From positions 1,364,001 to 1,428,000 of the forward strand of contig NZ_CP123584.1 of assembly GCF_045277565.1 (NCBI RefSeq): a stretch of DNA of 64,000 nucleotides. Reading direction: 5' to 3'. The notes under the pieces were generated by a model that searched no databases, was not told the origin of the DNA, and was given only the letters and a program-made list of their open reading frames with translations. Numbering within the stretch: position 1 is the first letter of the stretch; every line of letters begins with the position of its first letter. The stretch comes from Aliisedimentitalea scapharcae. Lineage in GTDB: Bacteria; Pseudomonadota; Alphaproteobacteria; Rhodobacterales; Rhodobacteraceae. Positions 16,652 to 27,932 of the stretch are shown in pieces. A program made the position numbers and the translations under genes.

Positions 16652-17560
16652 TCAGGTCCAGTTCTCTGGTCCCTTGTGAGAAAACTCCTGAACCAGAAAG
16701 TCGATAAACGCCCGTACCTTGGGCTGCAAAAAGCGTCCGGGCGGGTATACAGCATAAATCCCCTGCTTGGTTGGGGGCAGATCCGGCAACACCTTGACGA
16801 CCTGTCCGCTCTTTAACGCATCCGAGTAAAGATAGCTGGGTAGATAAGCCAAGCCCAGGCCAGAGATGGCAGCATTCAACAAGGATTGCCCGTCGTTGAT
16901 GCTAAGCGAGCCGGCGGTCCGGACCTGTCGGAACTCTCCCGAGGGAGAATTCAGCTTCCAGACACTGCCGCTAGATCCCTGTGAATAATGCAGCAATCGG
17001 TGGTTGTTTAGGTCTTCGATCCGCTGTGGTTGACCGTGCTGCTCCAGATACCTGGGGCTGGCCACGATCCGCCGGTTGGTTTCGGCCAGCTTGCGGGCTT
17101 GCATGGTGCTATCTTCCAACGCACCGATGCGAATGGCCAGATCGAAGTTCTCTGAAATCAATTCGACAAAGCGGTTATTCAGGACCATGTCGACTTTGAT
17201 GTCTGGGTAATTCTGCATGAAATCACCAAGCGTTGGTGACAGATGTGAGACGCCGAAGTCCGTTGCGACACTGACCCGCAGCAACCCCGTCGGGCTGCGC
17301 TGCATGGCTGTGACCAAAGCATCTGCCTCGCCAGCGTCATTCAGCACACGTCGCGCCCGATCATAATAGGCCAATCCGATGTCGGTGGGGTTGACCCTGC
17401 GGGTGGTGCGGTTCAACAGCCGCGCGCCCAACCGATCTTCGAGGTTGGACACATGTTTGGACACCGCCGATTTCGACAGGCCCATCTTCTTGGCTGCATA
17501 GGTGAAACACCCCTGGTCAACCACATTGGCAAAAGCTTCCATTTCAGTCAGTCGGTCCAT
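16652..17560 (-). CDS. LysR-family transcriptional regulator
   Basis: A 302-residue LysR protein. The N-terminal winged helix-turn-helix contains FTYAAKKMGLSKSAVSKHVS followed by LEDRLGARLLNRTTRRV. The C-terminal effector domain has the two-lobe layout, beginning TGLLRVSVATDFGVSHLSP. ATG 17560 follows GGGGGGATGAC; upstream extension to 17683 has no support. It faces the AraC gene in tandem with a 203-bp gap. No target is evident from context. Confidence 0.88.
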   Translation of the reverse strand: MDRLTEMEAFANVVDQGCFTYAAKKMGLSKSAVSKHVSNLEDRLGARLLNRTTRRVNPTDIGLAYYDRARRVLNDAGEADALVTAMQRSPTGLLRVSVATDFGVSHLSPTLGDFMQNYPDIKVDMVLNNRFVELISENFDLAIRIGALEDSTMQARKLAETNRRIVASPRYLEQHGQPQRIEDLNNHRLLHYSQGSSGSVWKLNSPSGEFRQVRTAGSLSINDGQSLLNAAISGLGLAYLPSYLYSDALKSGQVVKVLPDLPPTKQGIYAVYPPGRFLQPKVRAFIDFLVQEFSHKGPENWT

Positions 17561-17763
17561 GTCATCCCCCCGAAATAAACCACAGAGCCGCTGTGCCGCT
17601 GGCATCGGTCTGTATCGGTCGTTACTCATGACCGTGAGATGGTCGGTTGAGGACCAAATGACATGTGATTTCCTGCCAAACACTTGGTATTTGCAGCCAA
17701 GCGCAGATCACCTGTGTCTTCACGAGGGGGGGCAAAGCCGCCAATGGGGCTTTTGGGTGCAGA

Positions 17764-18753
17764 TCATGCAAAGCTGCTAGGGCTGGCTCCGGTCCAACGT
17801 TTGAAGGCCGTGGAGAAGGCTGCCTGATCCGAATAGTCCAGGAAAAAGGCCACCTCGGCAATGCTGAAGCCTCCTTTGAGATAGGTTTTGGCCAGGTCGC
17901 AGCGCAAGTCATCGACAATCCTGCGGAAGCTGAGCCCATTGTCCTTGAGCCGTCGGGCAAAGGTGCGTCGGCTCATCCCGACACTTGCGGCAACTTCGTC
18001 GGCGGGCGCGATCCTTCCTGGAAGGCTGGCAGCCAGAACGCCTTCGATCGAGGCGCGCAACGACGGAGGTGCAGAAGCGTGTTCCGCCAACAGCCGGTCC
18101 CCATATTGCACCAGGTGCTCCCGAAGGCTGGGTTCATAGGTGGGGATAGGCAACGACAATGTCGAAAGCGGAAGAATGATTTCGGGGGTTTCAGCTCCAA
18201 AAACGACAGGGAAGCCCGCCAGCTTCCTGATCTGATCGGCTTCGGCCTTTACGACGTGGTCAAACCGAATTTCGATCGGATAGAACGTGACCTGCGTGGT
18301 TGCCCGCATCCGGCAAAGGGCGGCGAACATCAGGTATTCCATGTATCTATGATAGCGGTAAAACGAAGGATTGGCCCGCTGAACCTTGACGGACGCTGAA
18401 TTTCCACCAATGTCCAAAGTAAAGGAATGACCGGAATCGATGATATGGTGATAGCGTTGTGAATTCTCGATCGCGTTGCCCAGCGTTTGTGAATACTTGT
18501 TGATATAGCTGGTCAGCGTGCCGGTTTCCCCCAGGTTCAATCCTGCCCGCACCCCAAAAACCGGATCGCCCAGAATATCACAGGCGTTGCGAATAAAGAG
18601 GGCTTCGCCTTCGGGGTTTATCTTGTTGTCGTTGCCTCGGTATTTTTCTGGCAACCCGGCGCGGCGCAGGACTTCTTCAAGCGCGTTGCGATCGCTTGTT
18701 TGTTCTTGGAAAAACGCGATCAACTGCCCAAACCGTCCGGTACCTTGTGTCAT
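17764..18753 (-). CDS. AraC-family regulator, OruR/ArgR-like
   Basis: A 329-residue protein with an N-terminal arabinose-binding-like sensor of the OruR type (residues about 15-200) and a C-terminal double HTH (VAASVGMSRRTFARRLKDNG and SIAEVAFFLDYSDQAAFSTA). The ATG at 18753 follows GGGGGAGAGATGAAGC. It belongs to the same broad class as the regulator at 33876-34895. Effector unknown; related proteins sense amino acids or acyl compounds. Confidence 0.87.
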   Translation of the reverse strand: MTQGTGRFGQLIAFFQEQTSDRNALEEVLRRAGLPEKYRGNDNKINPEGEALFIRNACDILGDPVFGVRAGLNLGETGTLTSYINKYSQTLGNAIENSQRYHHIIDSGHSFTLDIGGNSASVKVQRANPSFYRYHRYMEYLMFAALCRMRATTQVTFYPIEIRFDHVVKAEADQIRKLAGFPVVFGAETPEIILPLSTLSLPIPTYEPSLREHLVQYGDRLLAEHASAPPSLRASIEGVLAASLPGRIAPADEVAASVGMSRRTFARRLKDNGLSFRRIVDDLRCDLAKTYLKGGFSIAEVAFFLDYSDQAAFSTAFKRWTGASPSSFA

Positions 18754-19017
18754 GCTTCATCTCTCCCCCAACCCGCGCGCGTGGTGTAACCCGCATAAAC
18801 GATGCAATTTGAATGTTAGCGCGGTAGCGGGATGATTTCCAAGAATGCATTGAATATCGCGGGGAGAGCAGCAGAGAGGTTTGGCTGGTGCCCCGATGAC
18901 AGGCCGGTTCACGAACACAGGATCGTCAGCATTCAGATTGGCCTGATCGTGTCACCAACACAGACACACAGGGCATCCAGTGCAATCTAAGGTATTCAAT
19001 TTTAAAGGGAAATTTTT

Positions 19018-19091
19018 TGGAGCGGGCGGCGGGAATCGAACCCGCGTCATTAGCTTGGAAGGCTAAGGTCTTACCACTACACAACGCCCGC
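19018..19091 (-). tRNA. tRNA-Gly (anticodon TCC)
   Basis: Full cloverleaf on the minus strand: acceptor GCGGGCG/CGCCCGC, anticodon arm TTAGC-CTTCCAA-GCTAA, T-arm GCGGG-TTCGATT-CCCGC, discriminator T and an encoded CCA at 19020-19018. The D-stem has one mismatch. Without CCA it is 71 nt. Confidence 0.96.
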
Positions 19092-19103
19092 TCATCTTTG
19101 CTC

Positions 19104-19132
19104 TTCCTATTCCAGCGTTTTTTTGAGGTCAA
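19104..19132 (-). promoter_or_regulatory. Likely promoter of tRNA-Gly
   Basis: TTGACC (19132-19127), a 17-nt spacer and TAGGAA (19109-19104), ending 12 nt before the first tRNA base. Spacing is ideal for sigma-70; the -10 match is weak. Confidence 0.45.
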
Positions 19133-19301
19133 GGTCTCTCCTCAAATTGTTTTGCAGAAAGGTCGGGTCGGGGTCGGGTGTACCCAAAATGCGCGGATAT
19201 TGGGGCATTGGGAGGATATCCAACCTGCATCCCAAGTCCGAAACCATGCGTCCAGTTACTGTTCGTCTTTCCTTCATCGGTTTCGGATGCCAAAACAGGG
19301 A

Positions 19302-20729
19302 ATGTCGAAAAAGACCTTGAACCCATCCAACCTCGAAGCCCTGGGCGCAGAACGGCTGGCTGCACTGCTGATGGAAGTCAGCGCAGGCAGCGCCGACATC
19401 AAACGCCGCTTGCGGTTGGAGTTGAGTCATAATCTGGGTGCGACAGAGTTGGCCAGAGATGTGGCCAAACGGCTTGTGTCCATTCGGAAATCGACCAGCA
19501 GGATCAGTTGGCGAAAACGCAAGGCGTTGATCAAGGACCTGGAGACCCAAGTGGCGATGATCGTTGAAAAGATCGGGCCAGAGGATCCATCTGCCGCATT
19601 TGATCTATTGTGGCATTTCCTGGAAATCGCGCCATCTGTCCATGAGCGTGTGGATGACAGCCGGGGCGAAGTCGGCGATGTGTTTCGGGCTGCCATTCAG
19701 CAATTCGCGGATCTGGCACCGCGCGCGCTTCTTGATCCCGATGCCTTGGCGGATCGTGTATGGACGGTGGTTCAAGACAACGGTTATGGCGAATGGGATG
19801 GCATCATTCCCCTTATGGCTCCGGTGCTCGGGTCCTCTGGTTTGGCCCGGCTGAAGGCGCATGTCGAAGCATATGCGTCAAGCGCCGAGGATGACGGGGC
19901 CGAAGATCACGCTGCCATACAGTTCTTGCGTCAATTGCGCGGTGGGACCAGCTATGTGGCTGACCGCAAAGCCCGTTTCGTCAAATGGTGTCTGCAAGAG
20001 ATCGCAACCGTCGCTGGGGATACGGATGCCTATATTGCCCAGTTTTCGGAGGCGGAGCTGGAACGCAAGGGCGTCGCAGCCGAGGTTGCCGTCTTATTGG
20101 TTGCACAGGGCAAGGCGAGCGACGCTTTGCAAGTATTGTTGAATGCGGATCAAGAGGGGCGGACGCAGGAACATGACGCCTGGGACGAGGCCTATATCGA
20201 ATGCCTGATGGCGTTGGGGCGGGATGAGGACGCGCAGGAACATCGCTGGTCTTGCTTTGGTGCGTCTCTGAACCAGAAACATCTGCGCGCCTATCTCAGA
20301 CGTCTGCCGGATTTTGATGATGTCGAAGCCGAAGAACAGGCCAAACAGATTGTTCTGGCGTTTCACAGCTTCTCCGCTGCGCTCGACTTTTTCCTCAAAT
20401 GGCCGGACTTGCTGAGCGCGGCACAATTGGTTGATCAGCGTGCTGATGAAATCAACGGGGACCACTATGCGCTAATGGCACCTGCGGCCGAGTCCCTGCG
20501 GGCCAGACATCCGCTTGCAGCTGTCCTGCTTTGGCGGGCCATGATCACCTATGCGCTCGAACTGGGTCGTGCATCCAGATATGGTCATGCAGTGGATCAT
20601 TTGCAGGATTGCACCGCTCTTGACGGCGAGATCGAGGACTATGGCCGGTTCCCGACCCACGCGGACTTTCTGCAAGGGTTGCGAGACAGGCATGCACATA
20701 AATCATCCTTCTGGTCAAAGATGTACTGA
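19302..20729 (+). CDS. DUF6880-type hypothetical protein
   Basis: A 475-residue soluble, helix-rich protein. The opening SKKTLNPSNLEALGAERLAA and the following SADIKRRLRLELSHNLGA and SISWRKRKALIKDL-like blocks match proteins I know as the DUF6880 family. It resembles a TPR-like repeat scaffold; no catalytic motif is visible. The start is uncertain: ATG 19302 (MSKKT) or ATG 19287 (MPKQG). Longer readings cross the tRNA gene and are not credible. Function unknown. Confidence 0.75.
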   Translation: MSKKTLNPSNLEALGAERLAALLMEVSAGSADIKRRLRLELSHNLGATELARDVAKRLVSIRKSTSRISWRKRKALIKDLETQVAMIVEKIGPEDPSAAFDLLWHFLEIAPSVHERVDDSRGEVGDVFRAAIQQFADLAPRALLDPDALADRVWTVVQDNGYGEWDGIIPLMAPVLGSSGLARLKAHVEAYASSAEDDGAEDHAAIQFLRQLRGGTSYVADRKARFVKWCLQEIATVAGDTDAYIAQFSEAELERKGVAAEVAVLLVAQGKASDALQVLLNADQEGRTQEHDAWDEAYIECLMALGRDEDAQEHRWSCFGASLNQKHLRAYLRRLPDFDDVEAEEQAKQIVLAFHSFSAALDFFLKWPDLLSAAQLVDQRADEINGDHYALMAPAAESLRARHPLAAVLLWRAMITYALELGRASRYGHAVDHLQDCTALDGEIEDYGRFPTHADFLQGLRDRHAHKSSFWSKMY

Positions 20730-20967
20730 CGTTCTCGGGGAGTGTCATTTGTCGTCAAACCTGAATGTTGCCCCCACCAGGTAGCTGTTCATCGCACGCA
20801 TTGCGGGAGGCGGTGCCTGTCGGTCCTGCAACCGCCCACATTGGCCAGAGCAAGATTGAAAGAGCCGTCCAGAGAATCGCGAAGATTGCCAAATTCAAGT
20901 TGCCCTGTCAGTGTGTCGTGACATTTCACAGATCATTCACACATGCCAAAAGACAAAGGATACAATT

Positions 20968-21303
20968 ATGGCTTTTCCCGATTTCGTCACAGCATTGCCC
21001 AGTATTGATGTGCCATTTCCAGAGGATGTCGTGCAAACAGCGGTTGTACAGTCGGACGCCGGTCTTGTGGCCTTCTTTACCTTCCTGAAGGATATGGAGC
21101 TGCCTATGCATTCTCATGGCGCGCAATGGGGCACCGTGGTCGAGGGAGAAATCGAGTTAACCATTGGCGGCGAGACAAAGATCTATAGACCCGGCGATAG
21201 TTACTCGATTCCATCAGGAGTCGAACACGGCGCAAAGATCAAGGCGGGGGCCCGCGTTATAGACGTTTTTGAAGAAGCAGACCGATATCCGATCAAAGGG
21301 TGA
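20968..21303 (+). CDS. Small single-domain cupin
   Basis: A 111-residue Cupin_2-type protein. The first motif has His48 and His50 in MHSHGAQWGTVVEGE and the second has His87 in SGVEHG, so a mononuclear metal site is likely, unlike the Cupin_3 pair at 7405-8128. ATG 20968 has AAGGA 7 nt upstream. It is 640 bp before the NRPS gene on the same strand; whether the two are linked is unclear. Substrate unknown. Confidence 0.78.
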   Translation: MAFPDFVTALPSIDVPFPEDVVQTAVVQSDAGLVAFFTFLKDMELPMHSHGAQWGTVVEGEIELTIGGETKIYRPGDSYSIPSGVEHGAKIKAGARVIDVFEEADRYPIKG

Positions 21304-21943
21304 GGACGACGGCAAACTCATGGCGTGCCAGGGGTTTGTGTTGACCTTGGGCAGTTCTGGATTGTTCAGTGTATCAAACGGTTGGATGAACGATAGCGTG
21401 GGTTGCTGTCCGCGATGACCCAGCATGAGCACGCGGTTCGCTGACCGCCTGCAAGGCGAGGCTCTGATCGATCTGGGCAATGTTCCCGAATTCGTATCAG
21501 GGAGACTGGCCCGGAGGTTCTACGCCTGTTTATGCAACGCCATGTGCCTATACGTGGCTTGCACCCAGTTGAACGGGTGACAAAGCGTTTTGGATTGACC
21601 CGGTGTTGACGCACCCGGGGCGTTACATGCATTTGGCGATAGTCCGCGGCATGTATTTTCAAGCCGACTTTGTCACCGCCAATCGCCGCTCAGGGATGAG
21701 AGGCGCGTCTGACGTTGGTCCCCGTACAGCCCCAGATCCTGTCGGCGCATTTTCTGCTGCTGATCGGTGTTGGAGCGGCGATGGGAAATACCTGGGAAAA
21801 GTCGCTCCACGCCCGGTCTTTACGCATCTATCACTCTTTTCGAAGTCCCTCCAGTCGATCTATGATTTGCCGTCGGGATGCGCTGTCTTGAGCTTCATTC
21901 CAAAGCGCCGAAATCAAAACACATGCTTGCCAAGGGGAAACAA
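21304..21943. other. Long gap with no recognisable gene
   Basis: A 640-bp stretch in which every reading frame is short and none gives a family I recognise. The longest readings (for example a 51-codon frame starting near 21425) have no ribosome site. It may be a long leader or promoter for the NRPS gene, or the decayed remains of a gene. Nothing repeat-like was found. Confidence 0.6.
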
Positions 21944-24900
21944 ATGACAACGAACGGGCAGGCTTCTTTTGGTCAAATTGCGATTTGGGGCGATGTTCAG
22001 GTTCTCACGGATGCGCCGGTTCATAATCTTGTTTGGGAAGTTGAAATTCAGGCGCACATCAGCGCTGCGGCGATGGCCGAGAAATTGTCCAAGGCCTTGT
22101 CGCGGGTTGTGCGTCGCCAACAGGGTTTGCAGTCGGTCTTTGCAGCCATACCAGGTGGCGTGTCCAGCATCCGCAGCGGGACCGAAACTGTGAGGATCGA
22201 GGTTGTGGACGCGACCACGCAGTCCCGGGAATGCGACCGTAAAAGGGATCTGGAATTTGGGATGGCCGCCTTTGATCTTGGGGCCGGACCGCTCTATCGG
22301 TTTCGTCTCGAACACAGGCGCGATGCTACGTTCAGGCTGGTGTGCGCCTTCCACCACATGATTATTGATGGGCTGACCTGGACCGTTTTTCTGGAGGACC
22401 TTCGGGACGCTTTGACCCAAACTCCCTCCGAGCCTTTGAGCGTGTCGTATCAGGATTTTTGCGAGGCACAGCATAAGGATGCACAAAGCGAAGCCTTTGC
22501 CCCATCAATCGCCTACTGGCAGGAGAAAACCGCGTCACCAGGAGCAACATGGGATTTGCCTGGGGACAGGTCCGCGAACAGTGCACACAGCGCAGCAGGA
22601 GGCGTTTTGCAGGCCGTTGTGCCGCTCCGTGTCTGTCAATTGTTGGTCAAAAGATCTGCGGAACTGGGCCTAAGCCCATTTCGGCTTGCCTTTGCAGCGT
22701 TCTCCGAATGGGCATCCCGGATATCACGACAACAGGACGTCATGATTGCCACAACGCTGGGGCCTTTGCCAACGAACGGTTTCAAGGGTGTCATTGGGTT
22801 GTTTGGTACTGTGCATCATATCGAATCTGTTCGGACATCTGAGACCACCTTTTGTGATCTGGCCAATGGTGTCAGTCGTCAGATCAAGCTCTCTCAACGG
22901 CATCAGGCGGTTGCGCTGAGAACCGCATTCGAAGCCGCCAACGGGTCCATGAACCGCCGGTCTGGCTATGTGGCACCACCGGCCGCTTTCACCCGGCTCC
23001 CTTCGCGTCGAACTTTTGAAACACAGGATATGATTTTTGGCGAAAAACGGGTTTTTCTGCCGGTCGCGAACCGGGATCTGGGAGTCTATTTTCAGGACGT
23101 GGGGGAAAGCTTTGAACTGACGTGGGTCTATCGGGAGGCCCGCTTTGATCGGTCCTGGATTGAAAGAGCCGCGCGTCAGTTTGAACATATTCTGGAACAA
23201 GGTTTGAGTGACCCGGACCAGAAACTGTCTGCCCTGGCGACCACGCCCCCCGCAGAGCGCGCCGAGATATTGCGCCATGCCATTGGCGAACCGGCCGATG
23301 CGCCGACGGACACGCCGTTACATCGGTTGATCGAACGCCAGGCACAGAAAACCCCCAAGGCAACAGCGGTCGTCTGTGAGGCTGAACGGCTCACTTATTC
23401 CGAAGTTGACACCAAGGCGAATTACATCGCGCATCGTCTGACGGCATCCGGTGTCAAACGCGGAGATCTGGTGCCGATGGTGATGGCATCGTCGCCCGAG
23501 ATGCTATTGACCGAACTTGCCGTTCTCAAGATTGGCGGGGTGTTCGTTCCCTTGGATTCGGGGTGGCCCAAATCCAGGGTGCTGGCAGTTGTGAACCAGA
23601 TCCAGACCAACGTCATTGTGACACGGATCCAGGATCGCGCCGCGTTGGCGTATCTGGATGTCCCGACCGTCGAATTGCCTGCGCCGTCCGAAATCTTGCA
23701 GCTTGACCAGTGTTCCGACGGTGTGGACATCGGGGCGGACGACCCGGTGTATTGCCTGTTCACCTCTGGATCGACCGGTCGGCCCAAGGGAGCAATCAAT
23801 ACCAACCAGGGTGTTGTGAACCGGATTCAATTCATGCTCGACCGGTTTTGCTCGGGCTTTGATCCCAAGGTTCTGGCAACCTCCGGGACAACAGCCGATA
23901 CCTTGGTCTGGCAGTATTTCTTTCCTCTGTGCTGTGGCGGTACATGCGTCATCGCACAACCCGAAGTGTTGATTTCTCCAGACCAAACAGCCGAAATTTG
24001 CCGGAAAGAGCAGGTGACGTTGCTGGATTATGTGCCGTCTGTGTTCAACGAGATTGCAAATCGGGCCGACAATGACCCCGGTTTTGGCGACGCTCTGGCA
24101 TCGGTCCGCACGATTTTGATTGGCGGCGAGGCCATGCAACCGGAACCCGTAAACCGATTTCGCGCGCGGTTCCCAGGAATTTCTATTTACAATTCTTACG
24201 GTCCAACCGAGGCGGCCATCAGCGCCGTCGTACATCGCATAGATGAGAACATCACCGCGCCTGTGCCGATCGGCCGCCCGATTCCCAACGTGACAGCGGT
24301 TGTTCTGGATGACTTTGGCGATATCGCGCCCTTTGATCACATCGGAGAACTGTACCTGGGAGGCGTATGTGCCGGTTTGGGGTATCTGGGAGACCCTGGG
24401 AAAACGACTCACAGTTTTGTACAGCTTCCAAAGGTTGGCCTGGGTCGTTTCTATCGGACCGGGGATACGGCCTGGATGCGTGGGGATGGTCTCCTGATGA
24501 CGACGGGTCGGTTCGACAATCAGATCGCGCTCAACGGAACACGCATAGAGCCTGGCGAGATTGAAGCCGCCCTGATGACCCATCCTGATATCGTTGAGGC
24601 GGTTGCCGTGCTGCAAAACAATCCTGAAAGGCCGCACCCGTATCTGGCGGTTCTGGTGGTGGCGGAGCCGGACGTGACAGTGACGGCGACGCAATTGCGG
24701 GATTTTCTGGCGGATCGCGTTCCTCGCAACATGCTTCCGGGTGCCTATTATTCGGTTGGTGCCCTGCCGCGTGGTGCATCCGGGAAAATCGACCGATCAG
24801 CGGCGACCAATTGTCCAGACGCCGTGCAGCTGCACATACGATGCACGAACCAGAGGCCGCTGAATGAACTGGAAACCACCATCGTCGATATCTGGAAAAC

Positions 24901-25753
24901 GGTTCTAGCGTTTGACGGTATTGGGGGGGAGGATAATTTCTTTCTCGATCTTGCCGGCGATTCACTGACTGCATTGAAATGCCATATGCTGTTGGAAGAG
25001 GCGTTGAACAGGAAGCTGAGCCTGCAGGATTTTTTCCGACATGCGACTCCGATTTCGTTGGCGCAGGCAGTGTCGAACCTGCAAACGCCCGCTGAAACAC
25101 CCCCCGAGCTGCCCCGATTCCAAGCCATTCAATCCAAATTGCAGCCATTTCTGAAAACGTGGCAGGGCGAACAAAGCCGCGCGGACTCGCTTTTGTTCAC
25201 CTTGAACGCTGCCGGGCGCGGAAAACATCTGTTCTGGTGCTTCCAGGGGTTCAACGAACTAAAGCAGCTGGCCGATCATCTTGGTCCGGAGCATCCGGTC
25301 ACTGGTATGCGATCAGGGCATCTTGTGTTTGATTACGCTCAACCTGATGTTCAGGCGCTGTCCGTGCATTATGCCTATGAAATCGATGCTCTCAAACCTG
25401 AGGGCTGTCTGACGATCGGGGGCAATTGCCAGGCCACAGTCATCGTCCGCGAGGTGGTGCGCCAACTCAGGGCAAAAGGTCGTGTGGTTGATTTGACCAT
25501 TTTTATGGAGGACACGGATTTTTCCCGCCATCTCGGTTCAGCTGCGTTATTATATGGACGTGACAGTCATCTTAACCCCTTTTCTCATGGGGCGGACCCG
25601 TCTGCCTGGTTCAACAACCTTTATCCAGATGGCTTTACGTCTCATACAATTCCAGGCGGGCATGCACAGTTCTTTACAGATCAGAACATTGTCGGTTTGT
25701 CGTCAGTGATCAGGGGGTTGCTGAAAAGAGAGGTTTCGGCGGCAGACCCGTGA
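21944..25753 (+). CDS. Single-module non-ribosomal peptide synthetase: C-A-PCP-hydrolase
   Basis: A 1269-residue enzyme. Condensation domain about 1-440 with HHMIIDG at 137-143 (intact HHxxxDG). Adenylation domain about 460-955 with LFTSGSTGRPKG near 605, NSYGPTEAA near 750, YRTGD at about 837 and GKIDRS at about 947; the core Asp for amino-acid binding is present in ADTLVWQ. Carrier domain with LAGDSLTAL and phosphopantetheine Ser1007. C-terminal thioesterase-like fold with GGNCQATV, i.e. Cys1162 where Ser is usual, and His1240 in GGHAQFF. It probably joins one activated amino acid to an unknown donor. ATG 21944 has AGGGGA 7 nt upstream. No other synthetase, tailoring or PPTase gene is adjacent. 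Confidence 0.85.
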   Translation: MTTNGQASFGQIAIWGDVQVLTDAPVHNLVWEVEIQAHISAAAMAEKLSKALSRVVRRQQGLQSVFAAIPGGVSSIRSGTETVRIEVVDATTQSRECDRKRDLEFGMAAFDLGAGPLYRFRLEHRRDATFRLVCAFHHMIIDGLTWTVFLEDLRDALTQTPSEPLSVSYQDFCEAQHKDAQSEAFAPSIAYWQEKTASPGATWDLPGDRSANSAHSAAGGVLQAVVPLRVCQLLVKRSAELGLSPFRLAFAAFSEWASRISRQQDVMIATTLGPLPTNGFKGVIGLFGTVHHIESVRTSETTFCDLANGVSRQIKLSQRHQAVALRTAFEAANGSMNRRSGYVAPPAAFTRLPSRRTFETQDMIFGEKRVFLPVANRDLGVYFQDVGESFELTWVYREARFDRSWIERAARQFEHILEQGLSDPDQKLSALATTPPAERAEILRHAIGEPADAPTDTPLHRLIERQAQKTPKATAVVCEAERLTYSEVDTKANYIAHRLTASGVKRGDLVPMVMASSPEMLLTELAVLKIGGVFVPLDSGWPKSRVLAVVNQIQTNVIVTRIQDRAALAYLDVPTVELPAPSEILQLDQCSDGVDIGADDPVYCLFTSGSTGRPKGAINTNQGVVNRIQFMLDRFCSGFDPKVLATSGTTADTLVWQYFFPLCCGGTCVIAQPEVLISPDQTAEICRKEQVTLLDYVPSVFNEIANRADNDPGFGDALASVRTILIGGEAMQPEPVNRFRARFPGISIYNSYGPTEAAISAVVHRIDENITAPVPIGRPIPNVTAVVLDDFGDIAPFDHIGELYLGGVCAGLGYLGDPGKTTHSFVQLPKVGLGRFYRTGDTAWMRGDGLLMTTGRFDNQIALNGTRIEPGEIEAALMTHPDIVEAVAVLQNNPERPHPYLAVLVVAEPDVTVTATQLRDFLADRVPRNMLPGAYYSVGALPRGASGKIDRSAATNCPDAVQLHIRCTNQRPLNELETTIVDIWKTVLAFDGIGGEDNFFLDLAGDSLTALKCHMLLEEALNRKLSLQDFFRHATPISLAQAVSNLQTPAETPPELPRFQAIQSKLQPFLKTWQGEQSRADSLLFTLNAAGRGKHLFWCFQGFNELKQLADHLGPEHPVTGMRSGHLVFDYAQPDVQALSVHYAYEIDALKPEGCLTIGGNCQATVIVREVVRQLRAKGRVVDLTIFMEDTDFSRHLGSAALLYGRDSHLNPFSHGADPSAWFNNLYPDGFTSHTIPGGHAQFFTDQNIVGLSSVIRGLLKREVSAADP

Positions 25754-26102
25754 GACAGGGGCGGGATTGCTGAATATCAGTCACAACAACGGTGCCGCCG
25801 CAAACGTCCGGGGCTGGTCAAACAAGAATGCGGTTGGCAGCGCTATGGCCCTCTTGTGGGTGTTCGGGCCAGATTGGCGCTCGAGCGATAACTGGCTGTG
25901 TGACCTGTTTCTATCGAACGCAAGCGGTCCGCCCGCGGGTTCATGATTGCCATGTGACAGGTCGCGAGCGCCGTGTTGTAGTTTGAATTCAAACGGAAAT
26001 TTATCTACTAATTTTATAGTTTGACAGGGTGCCATTTCTGGGACTACCGTCTAGGTGGCCGACAATTGTCGGTACAAATAATAATCTTTGGGAGGAGACA
26101 TG
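25754..26102 (+). promoter_or_regulatory. Upstream region of the glycerol importer operon with two perfect palindromes
   Basis: The 349-bp gap holds two perfect 14-bp palindromes: GTTTGAATTCAAAC at 25981-25994 and CCGACAATTGTCGG at 26059-26072. Between them is TTGACA at 26021-26026, a good -35, with a poor -10 candidate near 26045. GGAGG at 26091-26095 is the ribosome site of the next gene. The first about 220 bp hold no recognisable gene. Palindromes are visible facts; their role as operators is inferred. Confidence 0.5.
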
Positions 26103-27836
<1,734 letters not shown>

Positions 27837-27847
27837 CAAGACCGTTG

Positions 27848-27908
27848 CACTGGCCCTTTTGCTGGGGGGCCAGTGTTTGGCCGAAACCGTCTTCCTGGGT
27901 TTCGGCCA
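27848..27908 (+). terminator. Tandem hairpins after the binding-protein gene
   Basis: Two adjacent stem-loops. The first pairs CACTGGCCC (27848-27856) with GGGCCAGTG (27867-27875). The second pairs TGGCCGAAACC (27878-27888) with GGTTTCGGCCA (27898-27908), 11 perfect pairs. There is no strong T-run, so mRNA 3'-end stabilisation of the binding-protein message with partial readthrough is more likely than full termination. Confidence 0.55.
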
Positions 27909-27932
27909 GCCTTACCGGGGCAAGGGAATACG

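Noticed and set aside
19017..19301. Long plus-strand reading frame running through the tRNA into the DUF6880 gene
   Set aside because: The first part (ERAAGIEPASLAWKAKV...) is simply the tRNA-Gly read on the opposite strand, a known artefact. The real gene starts at 19302 or 19287.
21603..21947. 114-codon frame just before the NRPS gene
   Set aside because: No ribosome site, no recognisable motif, and it overlaps the NRPS start region in another frame.
21304..26102. Insertion sequence or genomic-island boundaries around the NRPS gene
   Set aside because: I looked for transposase fragments, terminal inverted repeats and a tRNA-derived direct repeat and saw none.
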